From Hyunsoonleella jejuensis (lineage in GTDB: Bacteria > Bacteroidota > Bacteroidia > Flavobacteriales > Flavobacteriaceae), in NCBI RefSeq assembly GCF_900111025.1, contig NZ_FOFN01000001.1:372001-436000 (forward strand): 64,000 nt of DNA, given 5' to 3'. Positions 1 through 7,830 of this stretch are shown piece by piece; position 1 is the first letter of the stretch; each line of letters opens with the position of its first letter. The notes below the pieces were generated by a model. It worked only from the letters and a program-made list of their open reading frames with translations. It searched no databases and had not been told where the DNA came from. A program made the position numbers and the translations under genes.

Positions 1-1
1 A

Positions 2-313
2 GCTTCAAAAATTTCAGAACAAATCGCTAACGAAAGGTTGCGAGATTACACGATTCAACTAAATATAAAAAATAAAGTGTTATTGTCGCAACTACAACAA
101 CAACAAAAAGCATTGGATTTTTACGAAGAAGAAGGCGCGGTACTTTCAAAAGAAATTTTAAAAACTGCCAACGGTAGCTTTAAAAACGGCGAAATAAACT
201 TTTACCAGTACATTTTGAGTTTAGAAAACGCATATGAGATTCAGCTCAATTATCTGGAAAACCTTAATGCCTACAACCAAACGGTAATAGCCATAAACTA
301 TTTAACATTATAA
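2..313 (+). CDS. C-terminal end of a TolC-like heavy-metal efflux component (cut by window edge)
   Basis: The frame is open from base 2, so this is the 3' end of a longer gene and the first in-window start-like codon (TTG at 38) is not a real start. The visible ~103 residues are rich in Q, N, E and L and helical, with a 'GEINFYQYI' stretch and a terminal 'INYLTL', typical of the outer-membrane-factor (TolC/CusC) helical barrel. In flavobacteria this TolC-like segment is often fused to the C-terminus of a CusA/CzcA-type RND pump, which cannot be decided here. The adaptor gene follows after 10 bp, so the two are probably co-transcribed and expel metal ions across both membranes. Confidence 0.72.
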   Translation, partial: ASKISEQIANERLRDYTIQLNIKNKVLLSQLQQQQKALDFYEEEGAVLSKEILKTANGSFKNGEINFYQYILSLENAYEIQLNYLENLNAYNQTVIAINYLTL

Positions 314-323
314 AGTTAGTTCT

Positions 324-1451
324 ATGAAAAACATATATAAAACATCAATACTTATCCTCTTAATCATGATTTCTGGTTGTAAAAAATCAGAAAACACAGC
401 TAAAATTGAGACTGATACAACTGAAGATCAGCGCATTGAAATTGCTAAAGCGCAGTTTCAACAAAACAATATGGTTATGGGGAATATTGAGACCAAGCCA
501 TTCCCTGTAAGCATAAAAGTAAATGGTGTAATAGATGTTCCGCCGGAGAACAAGGCCATAGTAAATGCCATTATTGGTGGTTATGTAAAAACTATTCCGT
601 TATTAGTTGGCGACATGGTTAAAAAAGGACAGGTTTTGGTGTCACTAAAAAATCCGGAGTTTGTAGCACTACAGCAAAATTATCTGGAAGTAAAGGAACA
701 GCTCAACTACCTAAAAACGGAATTTGAAAGACAGCGCACCATGTTTGAAGAAAACATCATTTCTAAAAAAGTGTTTTTAAAATCAGAAAGCGCATACAAA
801 ACGGCCAATGCGAGATATAAAGGCCTAAAAAAACAATTGTTACTACTCAATATCGATCCGTTACGAGCTGAACAAGGCAACTTCACTTCAGTAGTTAATA
901 TCTATGCGCCAATAAACGGAAGCATTACCAAGGTACATGTGTCCAAAGGTTCTTATGTTTCACCAACCACAGCAATATTAGAAATTGTTGATAACAGCCA
1001 TATTCACTTAGAATTATCGGTTTTTGAAAAAGACATCATGAATATTAAAAAAGCACAAAATATTTTGTTTAAAATTCCTGAAGCATCTAATGATTTTTAC
1101 GAAGCTAGTGTATATTTAGTAGGCTCGTCTATTGAAGATAACAGAACTATTAAAGTACATGCACATCCAAAAAACGAGTCGCATCAGTTTTTAACTGGTA
1201 TGTTTGTTAATGCTGAAATTATAACCGAAGAACGTACGGCAAACGCTTTACCAGAAACTGCTGTTATAGAAGTAGACGGCAATTATTTTATATTGGTTTT
1301 AGATGAGCAAACTGATGGCAGTTATTTTTTTAATCAAGTTAAAATTGATGTTGGCAGAACATATAATGGCTATGTAGAACTTAAAAATTCGGAAGCATTG
1401 CCAAATAACAACAAGTTATTGACAAGAGGAGGTTTTAGTTTAATAAACTAA
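324..1451 (+). CDS. Efflux RND transporter periplasmic adaptor (CusB/CzcB-like lipoprotein)
   Basis: This 375-residue membrane-fusion protein links an inner-membrane RND pump to an outer-membrane channel. The N-terminus is a lipoprotein signal with lipobox ISGC (Cys19). Two biotinyl-lipoyl half motifs flank a helical hairpin: 'GGYVKTIPLLVGDMVKKGQ' near residues 90-110 and 'INIYAPINGSITKVHVSKG' near 195-215. A beta-barrel region around 230-300 ends in 'GMFVNAEI'. Family length and domain order are normal. It lies 10 bp behind the TolC-like end. CusB/CzcB adaptors handle Cu, Ag, Co, Zn or Cd; the substrate cannot be read from this sequence. Confidence 0.88.
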   Translation: MKNIYKTSILILLIMISGCKKSENTAKIETDTTEDQRIEIAKAQFQQNNMVMGNIETKPFPVSIKVNGVIDVPPENKAIVNAIIGGYVKTIPLLVGDMVKKGQVLVSLKNPEFVALQQNYLEVKEQLNYLKTEFERQRTMFEENIISKKVFLKSESAYKTANARYKGLKKQLLLLNIDPLRAEQGNFTSVVNIYAPINGSITKVHVSKGSYVSPTTAILEIVDNSHIHLELSVFEKDIMNIKKAQNILFKIPEASNDFYEASVYLVGSSIEDNRTIKVHAHPKNESHQFLTGMFVNAEIITEERTANALPETAVIEVDGNYFILVLDEQTDGSYFFNQVKIDVGRTYNGYVELKNSEALPNNNKLLTRGGFSLIN

Positions 1452-1541
1452 CATGAGTTTAAAGTATTAAATTTTCTTAAATGTTAACCTCATAGTTAGA
1501 GTTTGCCAAAATGCATCAACTATTATACCAGCAATAGCTAA

Positions 1542-2198
1542 CTAAGTGACTTTAACAAACAAATTATTTGCTATTACATTAGATATCACCAATTCTCTAT
1601 CCTTCAATTTTATGGTTATAGAATTATCAAAAGGTTCGCGTTGCAATACTTTTAAGTGAACCCCTAAAGCTATATTGTTCTTGTCTAAATATTTTAAAAA
1701 TTCGGTAGAAGAATCCTGAACGCCAACACAAATACAATGATCGCCTTCTTTTGCTTCCGAAAGTAGAATTTTGTCAATTTTTTTAATATTTCCGGTTTCA
1801 TCAGGTATAGGATCGCCATGAGGATCATGCGTTGGATAACCTAAAAATGCATCTAGCTGGCTAATTAACTTTTTCGATTTAATATGCTCTAATTGTTCTG
1901 CTACTTCGTGAATTTCATCCCAAGAAAAATTTAATTTTTCAGCTAAAAACACTTCCCACAATCTGTGCTTACGCACAATATTTATGGCAATAGTCTTTCC
2001 TTTTTCAGTTAAAGAAACACCTTGATATTTTTTATAATCTGCATACCCTTTTTCCGATAGTTTTTTCACCATATCGGTAACAGACGATGCCTTTGTTTCC
2101 ATATCTTGAGCAATAGCGTTGGTACTTACATTAGTAGCGCCTTGCTTTCCTAAATGGTAAATAGATTTGATATAATTTTCTTCGGTAAGCGTAATCAC
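1542..2198 (-). CDS. DtxR/MntR-family metal-dependent transcriptional repressor
   Basis: A 218-residue iron/manganese-dependent repressor: N-terminal winged helix (about 5-65, 'SSVTDMVKKLSEKGYADY'), metal-binding dimerisation domain (70-140) and a C-terminal FeoA/SH3-like domain. Aligned by eye with DtxR, the ancillary ligands are kept (His78, Glu82, His97) and the primary site reads Glu101, Glu104, His105. DtxR has Cys102 where this protein has Glu101, and Glu is what manganese-sensing MntR uses, so Mn2+ is more likely than Fe2+ (inference). The start is GTG; an overlapping ATG is out of frame. It is divergent from the TonB receptor of a metal-uptake locus, with a palindrome between them. 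Confidence 0.9.
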   Translation of the reverse strand: MITLTEENYIKSIYHLGKQGATNVSTNAIAQDMETKASSVTDMVKKLSEKGYADYKKYQGVSLTEKGKTIAINIVRKHRLWEVFLAEKLNFSWDEIHEVAEQLEHIKSKKLISQLDAFLGYPTHDPHGDPIPDETGNIKKIDKILLSEAKEGDHCICVGVQDSSTEFLKYLDKNNIALGVHLKVLQREPFDNSITIKLKDRELVISNVIANNLFVKVT

Positions 2199-2217
2199 AT
2201 TACAATTTTAAACAAAA

Positions 2218-2225
2218 CAAAGATA
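2218..2225 (-). promoter_or_regulatory. -7 promoter box of the DtxR-type gene
   Basis: On the minus strand this reads TATCTTTG, an exact match to the Bacteroidota -7 consensus TAnnTTTG, 19 bp before the GTG start. No clear TTG -33 element is seen; the palindrome at 2251-2270 occupies that upstream area. Confidence 0.6.
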
Positions 2226-2250
2226 TAGTATTTTTTGCACTAAAAATAAT

Positions 2251-2270
2251 TTTTTAGATTAGTCTAAAAA
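2251..2270. promoter_or_regulatory. Perfect palindrome, likely DtxR/MntR-family operator
   Basis: TTTTTAGA-TTAG-TCTAAAAA is a perfect 8-bp inverted repeat with a 4-bp spacer. It sits 6 bp upstream of the receptor's -7 box and 25 bp upstream of the repressor's own -7 box. Size and TAG..CTA core resemble DtxR/IdeR/MntR operators. Binding here would occlude the receptor promoter and could autoregulate the repressor gene (inference). Confidence 0.68.
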
Positions 2271-2276
2271 TATATT

Positions 2277-2284
2277 TATATTTG
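2277..2284 (+). promoter_or_regulatory. -7 promoter box of the TonB receptor
   Basis: TATATTTG matches TAnnTTTG exactly. It ends 15 bp before the GTG start, implying a 5' leader of only about 8-10 nt. Confidence 0.62.
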
Positions 2285-2299
2285 CATAAAAATTAATTA

Positions 2300-4546
2300 G
2301 TGAAGTACCTTACCCTTTTAATAATCATTCTATCTAGCACATCCTTTTATGCTCAAAACGTAAAAGGAAAAGTTATATCTAATGGTGAAAGTTTACCATA
2401 CGTAAACATATTCTTAAAAGGCACTACAAAAGGAGCGATTTCAAAAGAAGATGGCTCGTACAGTATAGCAAACGTAAAAGCTGGCACCTATACTGTTGTG
2501 GCTTCGTTTACAGGTTATCGAACCCAAAAAAAAGTAATCACTATAACTACTGAAAATAGTATTGTGAATTTTGATTTATTTGAATCTGAAATTCTCGATG
2601 AAGTTATTGTCACAGGAACACTAAAAGCAGTTTCTAGATTGGAAAGCCCTGTTCCTGTTGAAGTTTACTCTCCTACATTTTTCAAAAAAAACCCTACACC
2701 TAATATTTTTGATGCTTTGCAAAATATAAATGGTGTAAGACCTCAACTTAATTGTAACGTTTGTAATACAGGCGATATTCACATTAACGGTTTAGAAGGG
2801 CCTTACACTTTGGTAATGATTGATGGTATGCCCATTGTTAGTGGTTTATCTACAGTTTATGGTTTATCAGGGATTCCCAATTCTTTAATTGAACAGGTTG
2901 AAGTAGTAAAAGGTCCAGCTTCCTCGCTTTATGGTAGCGAAGCAGTTGGTGGTTTAATCAATATCATTACAAAACTTCCAGAGCATACACCATTAGTTTT
3001 TGCTGATGGATTTGTAAGTAGTTGGGGAGAAGCTAACTTAGATGTAGGTCTTAAAGCGAACATAAACAACAAAGCTAATATGCTTCTAGGTGTAAATTAT
3101 TTTAATTATTCCAACCCTATTGATAATAATAGCGATAATTTCACTGACGTAACGCTTCAAGATAGAATTTCAGTGTTTCAAAAGTGGAGCTTTAAGCGTA
3201 AAAACAATAGATTGCTGTACTTGGCTGGTCGTTATTTTTATGAAGACCGATGGGGTGGAGAAATGCAATGGAATCCATCATTTAGAGGAAGCACCGAAGT
3301 GTATGGAGAAAGTATCTATACATCGCGCTTTGAGATTATTGGAAATTATCAATTACCCATTTCTGAAAAAGTGAATTTTCAATTTTCATATTCCGATCAT
3401 GATCAAGATTCGTTTTACGGTGATACTGAGTATAAAGCACAACAGCGTATTGGGTTTGGCCAATTAATTTGGGATAAACCACTTAAACATCATGATTTAT
3501 TATTTGGTTTAGCCGCTAGATATAATTTTTATAATGATAATACTGCGGCCACAGTTCAGGCAGATGAAGTTACTATACCTTCAATTTTTGTTCAAGACGA
3601 AATAACTTTATCCAAGAAACAGCGAGTTTTATTAGGCTTACGTTATGATTATGACAATAGGCACGGTTCAATCTTAACACCTCGAATCGCATACAGATTT
3701 AAACCCACTGAACATGATATCTTTAGAATAAACGCAGGAACTGGTTTTAGAGTTGTTAATTTGTTTACCGAAGACCATGCTGCATTAACGGGCGCAAGAG
3801 ATGTTGTAATCACCGAAGCTCTCGAACCTGAACAGTCGTACAACATCAATCTCAATTATTTAAAGAAGTTTTATACTAAAAGCGGATTTTTAATTACCCT
3901 AGACGCTTCAGCTTGGTACACCTATTTTACCAATGCTATTATTCCAGATTACGACACTAATCCAAATCAGATTATTTATGATAATCTAGACGGCAACTCA
4001 ATCTCAAAAGGATTTAGCCTAAATTTAGATGCTGTTTTCGCTAGTGGAATTAGCGCCTCTGTAGGTGCTACATTTCAAGATGTATCCCAAAAAGAAAACG
4101 GCATAAGAACAAGACAAATTTTAACCGAACGCTTCACAGGGGTTTGGTCGCTTTCCTATAAAAATTTTCCAACACATCTTACTTTCGATTATACCGGAAA
4201 TATTTATGGCCCTATGCGATTGCCTTTATTGGGAGAGTTAGATCCAAGACGTGAATACTCACCAACATGGAGCATTCAAAACATTCAATTGACATATGAT
4301 GGTATCAGTAATTTTGAAATCTATGGCGGCGTAAAAAATATTTTAGATTGGACGCCAAATAGAGGCAATCCTTTTATCATTGCTAGGGCAAACGATCCAT
4401 TTGATAAAGATGTTACGTTTGATGCTGATGGCAATGCTATTGCCACAGCTGACAATCCTTACGCCTTAACTTTCGATCCTACCTATGTTTACGGCCCAAA
4501 CCAGGGCCGACGTCTGTTTTTTGGATTACGGTTTACTTTAAATTAA
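2300..4546 (+). CDS. TonB-dependent outer-membrane receptor, probably for metal uptake
   Basis: A 748-residue receptor with signal peptide (to about residue 19, ending FYAQ), a carboxypeptidase-like regulatory domain (20-92), a TonB-box-like stretch 'LDEVIVTGT' (99-107), a plug domain (about 115-230) and a C-terminal beta-barrel ending in an aromatic-rich strand ('RRLFFGLRFTLN'). The plug carries a Cys pair in 'NCNVCNTGDI' (Cys152, Cys155). The start is GTG, the only start giving the signal peptide in frame. It is first in an operon with a TroA-like binding protein and ABC genes and is preceded by a DtxR-type operator. Together these point to import of Mn, Zn or a related metal or its chelate; the exact ligand is unknown. 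Confidence 0.87.
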   Translation: MKYLTLLIIILSSTSFYAQNVKGKVISNGESLPYVNIFLKGTTKGAISKEDGSYSIANVKAGTYTVVASFTGYRTQKKVITITTENSIVNFDLFESEILDEVIVTGTLKAVSRLESPVPVEVYSPTFFKKNPTPNIFDALQNINGVRPQLNCNVCNTGDIHINGLEGPYTLVMIDGMPIVSGLSTVYGLSGIPNSLIEQVEVVKGPASSLYGSEAVGGLINIITKLPEHTPLVFADGFVSSWGEANLDVGLKANINNKANMLLGVNYFNYSNPIDNNSDNFTDVTLQDRISVFQKWSFKRKNNRLLYLAGRYFYEDRWGGEMQWNPSFRGSTEVYGESIYTSRFEIIGNYQLPISEKVNFQFSYSDHDQDSFYGDTEYKAQQRIGFGQLIWDKPLKHHDLLFGLAARYNFYNDNTAATVQADEVTIPSIFVQDEITLSKKQRVLLGLRYDYDNRHGSILTPRIAYRFKPTEHDIFRINAGTGFRVVNLFTEDHAALTGARDVVITEALEPEQSYNINLNYLKKFYTKSGFLITLDASAWYTYFTNAIIPDYDTNPNQIIYDNLDGNSISKGFSLNLDAVFASGISASVGATFQDVSQKENGIRTRQILTERFTGVWSLSYKNFPTHLTFDYTGNIYGPMRLPLLGELDPRREYSPTWSIQNIQLTYDGISNFEIYGGVKNILDWTPNRGNPFIIARANDPFDKDVTFDADGNAIATADNPYALTFDPTYVYGPNQGRRLFFGLRFTLN

Positions 4547-4572
4547 ATTAGCACAAAATAGGCATCATAAAT

Positions 4573-5478
4573 ATGAAAAAAGCACTACTCCTAATTATCT
4601 TAAGCATTATCATTATCAACTGTAAAAATGTTAAAGACAACAATGGAAAACTTAATGTTGTTACCACCACCACAATGATTACCGATTTGGTTAAAAACAT
4701 TGGTGGCGCACACATTAATTTACAAGGTTTAATGGGTAGTGGTGTAGATCCGCACCTCTACAAAGCAAGTGAAGGCGATGTTACTAAGCTATCAAATGCT
4801 GATATCATTTTTTATAACGGCTTACATTTAGAGGGAAAACTAGTAGAAGTTTTCGAGAAAATGAAAAATAAGAAAACCATTGCAATATCTGATGCTTTAG
4901 ACAAAAACACATTGATTGGTTCAGAATACTTTGCTTCAAATTATGATCCTCATATTTGGTTTGATATAGAATATTGGAAACAAGCCACAAATTTTGTGGT
5001 AAAGACACTTTCTGAGGCTATTCCAGAGCAAAAATTAGCCTTTGAAGAAAATGGCAAAACATATATTGATAAATTAAACAATTTAAAAGCTGAAATAGAT
5101 AATACAATTTCAGCTATTCCAGAAGAACAGCGAATTTTAGTAACAGCACATGACGCTTTTAATTATTTCGGTAAAGCTTTTAATTTTCAAGTAGTTGGTT
5201 TACAAGGCTTATCAACAGCGACAGAAGCGGGTGTAAAAGATGTTCAAAAATTATCTACATTCATCATAGAAAACAAAGTAAAATCTATTTTTGTAGAAAG
5301 CTCTGTACCTAAACGCACTATTGAAGCACTTCAAGCAGCGGTAAAATCAAAAGGTCATGAAGTTTCTATTGGAGGGACTCTATATTCTGATGCACTAGGA
5401 AATGCAGGAACTGTTGAAGGGACTTATATTGGAATGTTTGAATATAATGTGAATACGATTGTAAATGCTTTAAAATAA
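4573..5478 (+). CDS. Metal ABC transporter substrate-binding lipoprotein (TroA/ZnuA-like)
   Basis: A 301-residue cluster A-I (TroA/ZnuA/PsaA) binding protein. The N-terminal signal ends at Cys17 (IINC, an atypical lipobox with Asn at -1), so it is probably an inner-membrane-anchored periplasmic lipoprotein. Candidate ligands match Treponema TroA best: His61 (VDPHLY), His127 (DPHIWF), His193 (TAHDAF) and Asp273 (YSDALG). TroA, with this His-His-His-Asp set, binds Zn and Mn, whereas PsaA-type Mn proteins use Glu at the third position. The long His-rich loop of many ZnuA proteins is absent. It lies 26 bp behind the receptor, so one transcript is likely; a repeat-rich 378-bp gap separates it from the ABC genes. 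Confidence 0.9.
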   Translation: MKKALLLIILSIIIINCKNVKDNNGKLNVVTTTTMITDLVKNIGGAHINLQGLMGSGVDPHLYKASEGDVTKLSNADIIFYNGLHLEGKLVEVFEKMKNKKTIAISDALDKNTLIGSEYFASNYDPHIWFDIEYWKQATNFVVKTLSEAIPEQKLAFEENGKTYIDKLNNLKAEIDNTISAIPEEQRILVTAHDAFNYFGKAFNFQVVGLQGLSTATEAGVKDVQKLSTFIIENKVKSIFVESSVPKRTIEALQAAVKSKGHEVSIGGTLYSDALGNAGTVEGTYIGMFEYNVNTIVNALK

Positions 5479-5491
5479 AAGCCCCTCCTAA

Positions 5492-5508
5492 CCTCCCCGA
5501 TGGGGAGG
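5492..5508. repeat. GC-rich intergenic hairpin
   Basis: CCTCCCC-GAT-GGGGAGG is a perfect 7-bp stem with a 3-base loop, 13 bp after the binding-protein stop. It lacks a following T-run, so it fits a dispersed palindromic repeat better than a classical terminator. It stands out in this AT-rich DNA. Confidence 0.6.
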
Positions 5509-5529
5509 AACTTTACTCATACTTTGTAA

Positions 5530-5578
5530 GTTTAGAGTTTAGAGTTTAGAGTTTAGAGTTTAGAGTTTAGAGTTTAGA
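5530..5578. repeat. Tandem heptanucleotide repeat, 7 copies of GTTTAGA
   Basis: Seven exact, uninterrupted copies of the 7-bp unit GTTTAGA. The array lies between the binding-protein gene and the ABC ATPase gene of the same pathway. It is outside any gene, so slippage would change spacing only. Perfect identity suggests recent expansion. Confidence 0.95.
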
Positions 5579-5768
5579 AAGTTGAAAAATAGTTTTGAAT
5601 TAAATAATGGTTAGGCAAAAGAGCCAACACCCGAGTTCTGATGTAATCGGAATCATCAATCTGCAGAAATAATGAGAGAAGGAATGAAGTCGCGAAGCGC
5701 AGCTTCAGGCGCGTAATTCCGAGAGCGAATGGTGCTTTAGCAATTTTCTCAGATTGATATGATTTTTT

Positions 5769-5839
5769 GGTTCATGGTATTTAGCTAGAAACGTCCACTG
5801 GACCTTTCAAACTAAATAGTGTATCAAGACAAAATGAAC
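5769..5839. repeat. Inverted-repeat element upstream of the metal ABC ATPase
   Basis: GTTCAT (within 5769-5775) is matched by ATGAAC (5834-5839), enclosing the 11-bp palindrome GTCCACTGGAC (5793-5803). Together with a comparatively GC-rich stretch at 5690-5735, the 5480-5856 gap looks like stacked repeat debris. No credible ORF or TAnnTTTG box was found in it, so how the ABC genes are transcribed is open. Confidence 0.45.
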
Positions 5840-5856
5840 ATTCAAACACGAAAGAA

Positions 5857-6594
5857 ATGAAAGATAAAATAGCCGTAAAAGTAGATGACCTCACCGTAGC
5901 CTACAACTACAAACCCGTATTATGGGATATTGATTTAGAAATCCCAGAAGGCGTACTTATGGCTATTGTAGGTCCCAATGGCGCTGGTAAATCAACCCTA
6001 ATAAAATCTATTTTAGGTATTCTTAAGCCAATTGCTGGAAGCGTTAGCATTTATGACAAACCCTATGAAAAACAGCGGCAACTCGTTGCATATGTGCCCC
6101 AAAAAGGCAGTGTAGATTGGGATTTCCCTACTACGGCCTTAGATGTTGTTATGATGGGAACATATGGCAGTTTAGGTTGGATAAAACGCCCTGGGCAAAA
6201 ACAAAAGAAAGCAGCTTTAGAAGCTTTAGAAAAAGTGGGCATGTTGCCTTTTAAGGGCCGACAGATTAGTCAACTTTCTGGTGGCCAACAGCAACGTATA
6301 TTTTTGGCGAGAGCCTTGGTACAAAACGCCTCCATCTATTTTATGGACGAGCCTTTTCAAGGTGTAGATGCTACAACAGAAATAGCAATTATTAATATTT
6401 TAAAAGAACTTAGAAAAGCAGGAAAAACAGTTATTGTAGTACATCACGATTTACAAACTGTCCCTGAATATTTTGATTGGGTTACGTTCTTAAATGTAAA
6501 AAAGATTGCTACTGGTCCGGTTAAGGATATTTTTAATGATGATAATTTAACTAAGACCTATGGTATTAATTATAAAGTAAGCATTCAGGAGTAA
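5857..6594 (+). CDS. Metal ABC transporter ATP-binding protein (ZnuC/MntB-like)
   Basis: A 245-residue ABC ATPase that powers import through the two permeases downstream. Visible motifs: Walker [10 protein letters not shown] (about 39-47), Q-loop 'YVPQKG', signature LSGGQQQR (about 140-147), Walker B 'IYFMDEP' with catalytic Glu, and switch His in 'VVHHDL'. Length and the '[15 protein letters not shown]' segment after the Q-loop are typical of the Zn/Mn/Fe importer family. The ATG follows a purine-rich 'acgaaagaa' stretch. The order binding protein, ATPase, permease, permease matches tro/mts/sit-type operons. Confidence 0.92.
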   Translation: MKDKIAVKVDDLTVAYNYKPVLWDIDLEIPEGVLMAIVGPNGAGKSTLIKSILGILKPIAGSVSIYDKPYEKQRQLVAYVPQKGSVDWDFPTTALDVVMMGTYGSLGWIKRPGQKQKKAALEALEKVGMLPFKGRQISQLSGGQQQRIFLARALVQNASIYFMDEPFQGVDATTEIAIINILKELRKAGKTVIVVHHDLQTVPEYFDWVTFLNVKKIATGPVKDIFNDDNLTKTYGINYKVSIQE

Positions 6595-6680
6595 AAAAAG
6601 TTTACAGTATTCAGTCGCAGTAAACAGTGCTTACTCGACTGGAAAAAATAGAATAAGAAATAAAGCGAAACAAAGGAAGA

Positions 6681-6701
6681 GATTCCTGATTTCGCAGAAA
6701 T
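6681..6701. repeat. Dispersed palindromic repeat, degenerate copy
   Basis: The stretch 'gattcctgatttcgcagaaat' resembles the window's dispersed family (GAT-n-CTGnn..nnCAG-n-AT). It abuts the start of the first permease gene. One arm is degraded. Confidence 0.4.
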
Positions 6702-6702
6702 T

Positions 6703-7830
6703 ATGGACATAACAGAATACATAAAACTCGTTTTCACCGACTATACCCTAAGAACCATAACCCTAGGTACTGCTATACTAGGCGCAGTAACTGGTATGTT
6801 AGGGAGTTTTGCTGTTTTGCGAAAACAAAGTTTATTAGGTGATGCTATTTCCCACGCAGCTTTACCAGGAATTGCCATAGCCTTTTTACTAACTGGTGCA
6901 AAAAACAGCAATGTTTTGCTTTTGGGCGCGTTAGTAAGCGGACTCATTGGCACGTTTTGGATTCGTGGTATTATTAAAAAAACACATTTAAAATCAGATA
7001 CTGCTTTAGGCTTAATTCTATCCTTATTTTTTGGTTTTGGGATGTTATTACTCACATTTATTCAAAAACAACCCAATGCTAATCAGGCAGGATTGGATAA
7101 ATATTTATTCGGACAAGCGGCAACATTACTTGAAAGTGACGTATGGATGATGGCTATTGTAACTGGAATATGTTTACTTGTATTGTTGCTATTTTGGAAA
7201 GAATTTAAAATTCTTCTATTTGATGCTGACTACACCAAAACGCTAGGGTTCAACACAAAAAATATAGATATTTTAATTACCTCTTTTATCGTGCTTGCTA
7301 TTGTATTAGGCTTGCAAACTGTTGGCGTAGTGTTAATGAGCGCCATGCTATTAGCGCCCGCAGCGGCAGCCAGACAATGGACAAACAGCTTAGGCGTTAT
7401 GGTATTTCTAGCCGCCATTTTTGGTGCGTTTTCTGGTGTGTTTGGAACGGCCATAAGCGCAAGTCAAGACAACCTATCTACTGGTCCTGTTATTGTAATT
7501 ATTGCAGGTGTTTTTGTATTGTTTTCGTTTATATTTTCACCAAGTAGAGGCTTATTGTTTAAGCAAATTCGATTTATAAAAAACCGTCGCGATTTACAAT
7601 TACACAAAACCTTAGCCTTTATGTACAATATCGTTGAAAGTCATGAAGACGTTTCACATCCACATGCTATTAAAATCCTTAATAATTTTCAAGGATATAC
7701 CAAAAGTACACTTCAGAAGTTGGTAAGTAAAAATTACGTAACCCTTGAAGGTAATATGTGGAGTTTAACCGAAGAAGGCTTTAAAGCAGCATCAAATTTA
7801 TACAATCAACAAAACGACAACAATGAGTAG
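6703..7830 (+). CDS. Metal ABC transporter permease with C-terminal winged-helix-like domain
   Basis: 375 residues. Residues 1 to about 285 form an eight- to nine-helix ABC-3 (ZnuB/TroC/MntB) permease with the conserved 'LRKQSLLGDAISHAALPGIAIAF' region and a 'GLQTVGVVLMSAMLLAPAAAARQ' helix. After 'FSPSRGLL' a cytosolic tail of about 90 residues resembles a DtxR winged helix: 'KSTLQKLVSKNYV' aligns with a recognition helix and 'WSLTEEGFKAA' with the wing. Plain ABC-3 permeases are about 280 residues. Chlamydial YtgC-YtgR is a known permease-DtxR fusion, a precedent for a regulatory tail. The 3' end overlaps the next permease by 8 bp. Confidence 0.88.
   Translation: MDITEYIKLVFTDYTLRTITLGTAILGAVTGMLGSFAVLRKQSLLGDAISHAALPGIAIAFLLTGAKNSNVLLLGALVSGLIGTFWIRGIIKKTHLKSDTALGLILSLFFGFGMLLLTFIQKQPNANQAGLDKYLFGQAATLLESDVWMMAIVTGICLLVLLLFWKEFKILLFDADYTKTLGFNTKNIDILITSFIVLAIVLGLQTVGVVLMSAMLLAPAAAARQWTNSLGVMVFLAAIFGAFSGVFGTAISASQDNLSTGPVIVIIAGVFVLFSFIFSPSRGLLFKQIRFIKNRRDLQLHKTLAFMYNIVESHEDVSHPHAIKILNNFQGYTKSTLQKLVSKNYVTLEGNMWSLTEEGFKAASNLYNQQNDNNE

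Noticed and set aside
6741-7454. Minus-strand frames of 104 and 74 codons inside the first metal permease
   Set aside because: Antisense to highly conserved membrane helices; composition mirrors the permease codons.
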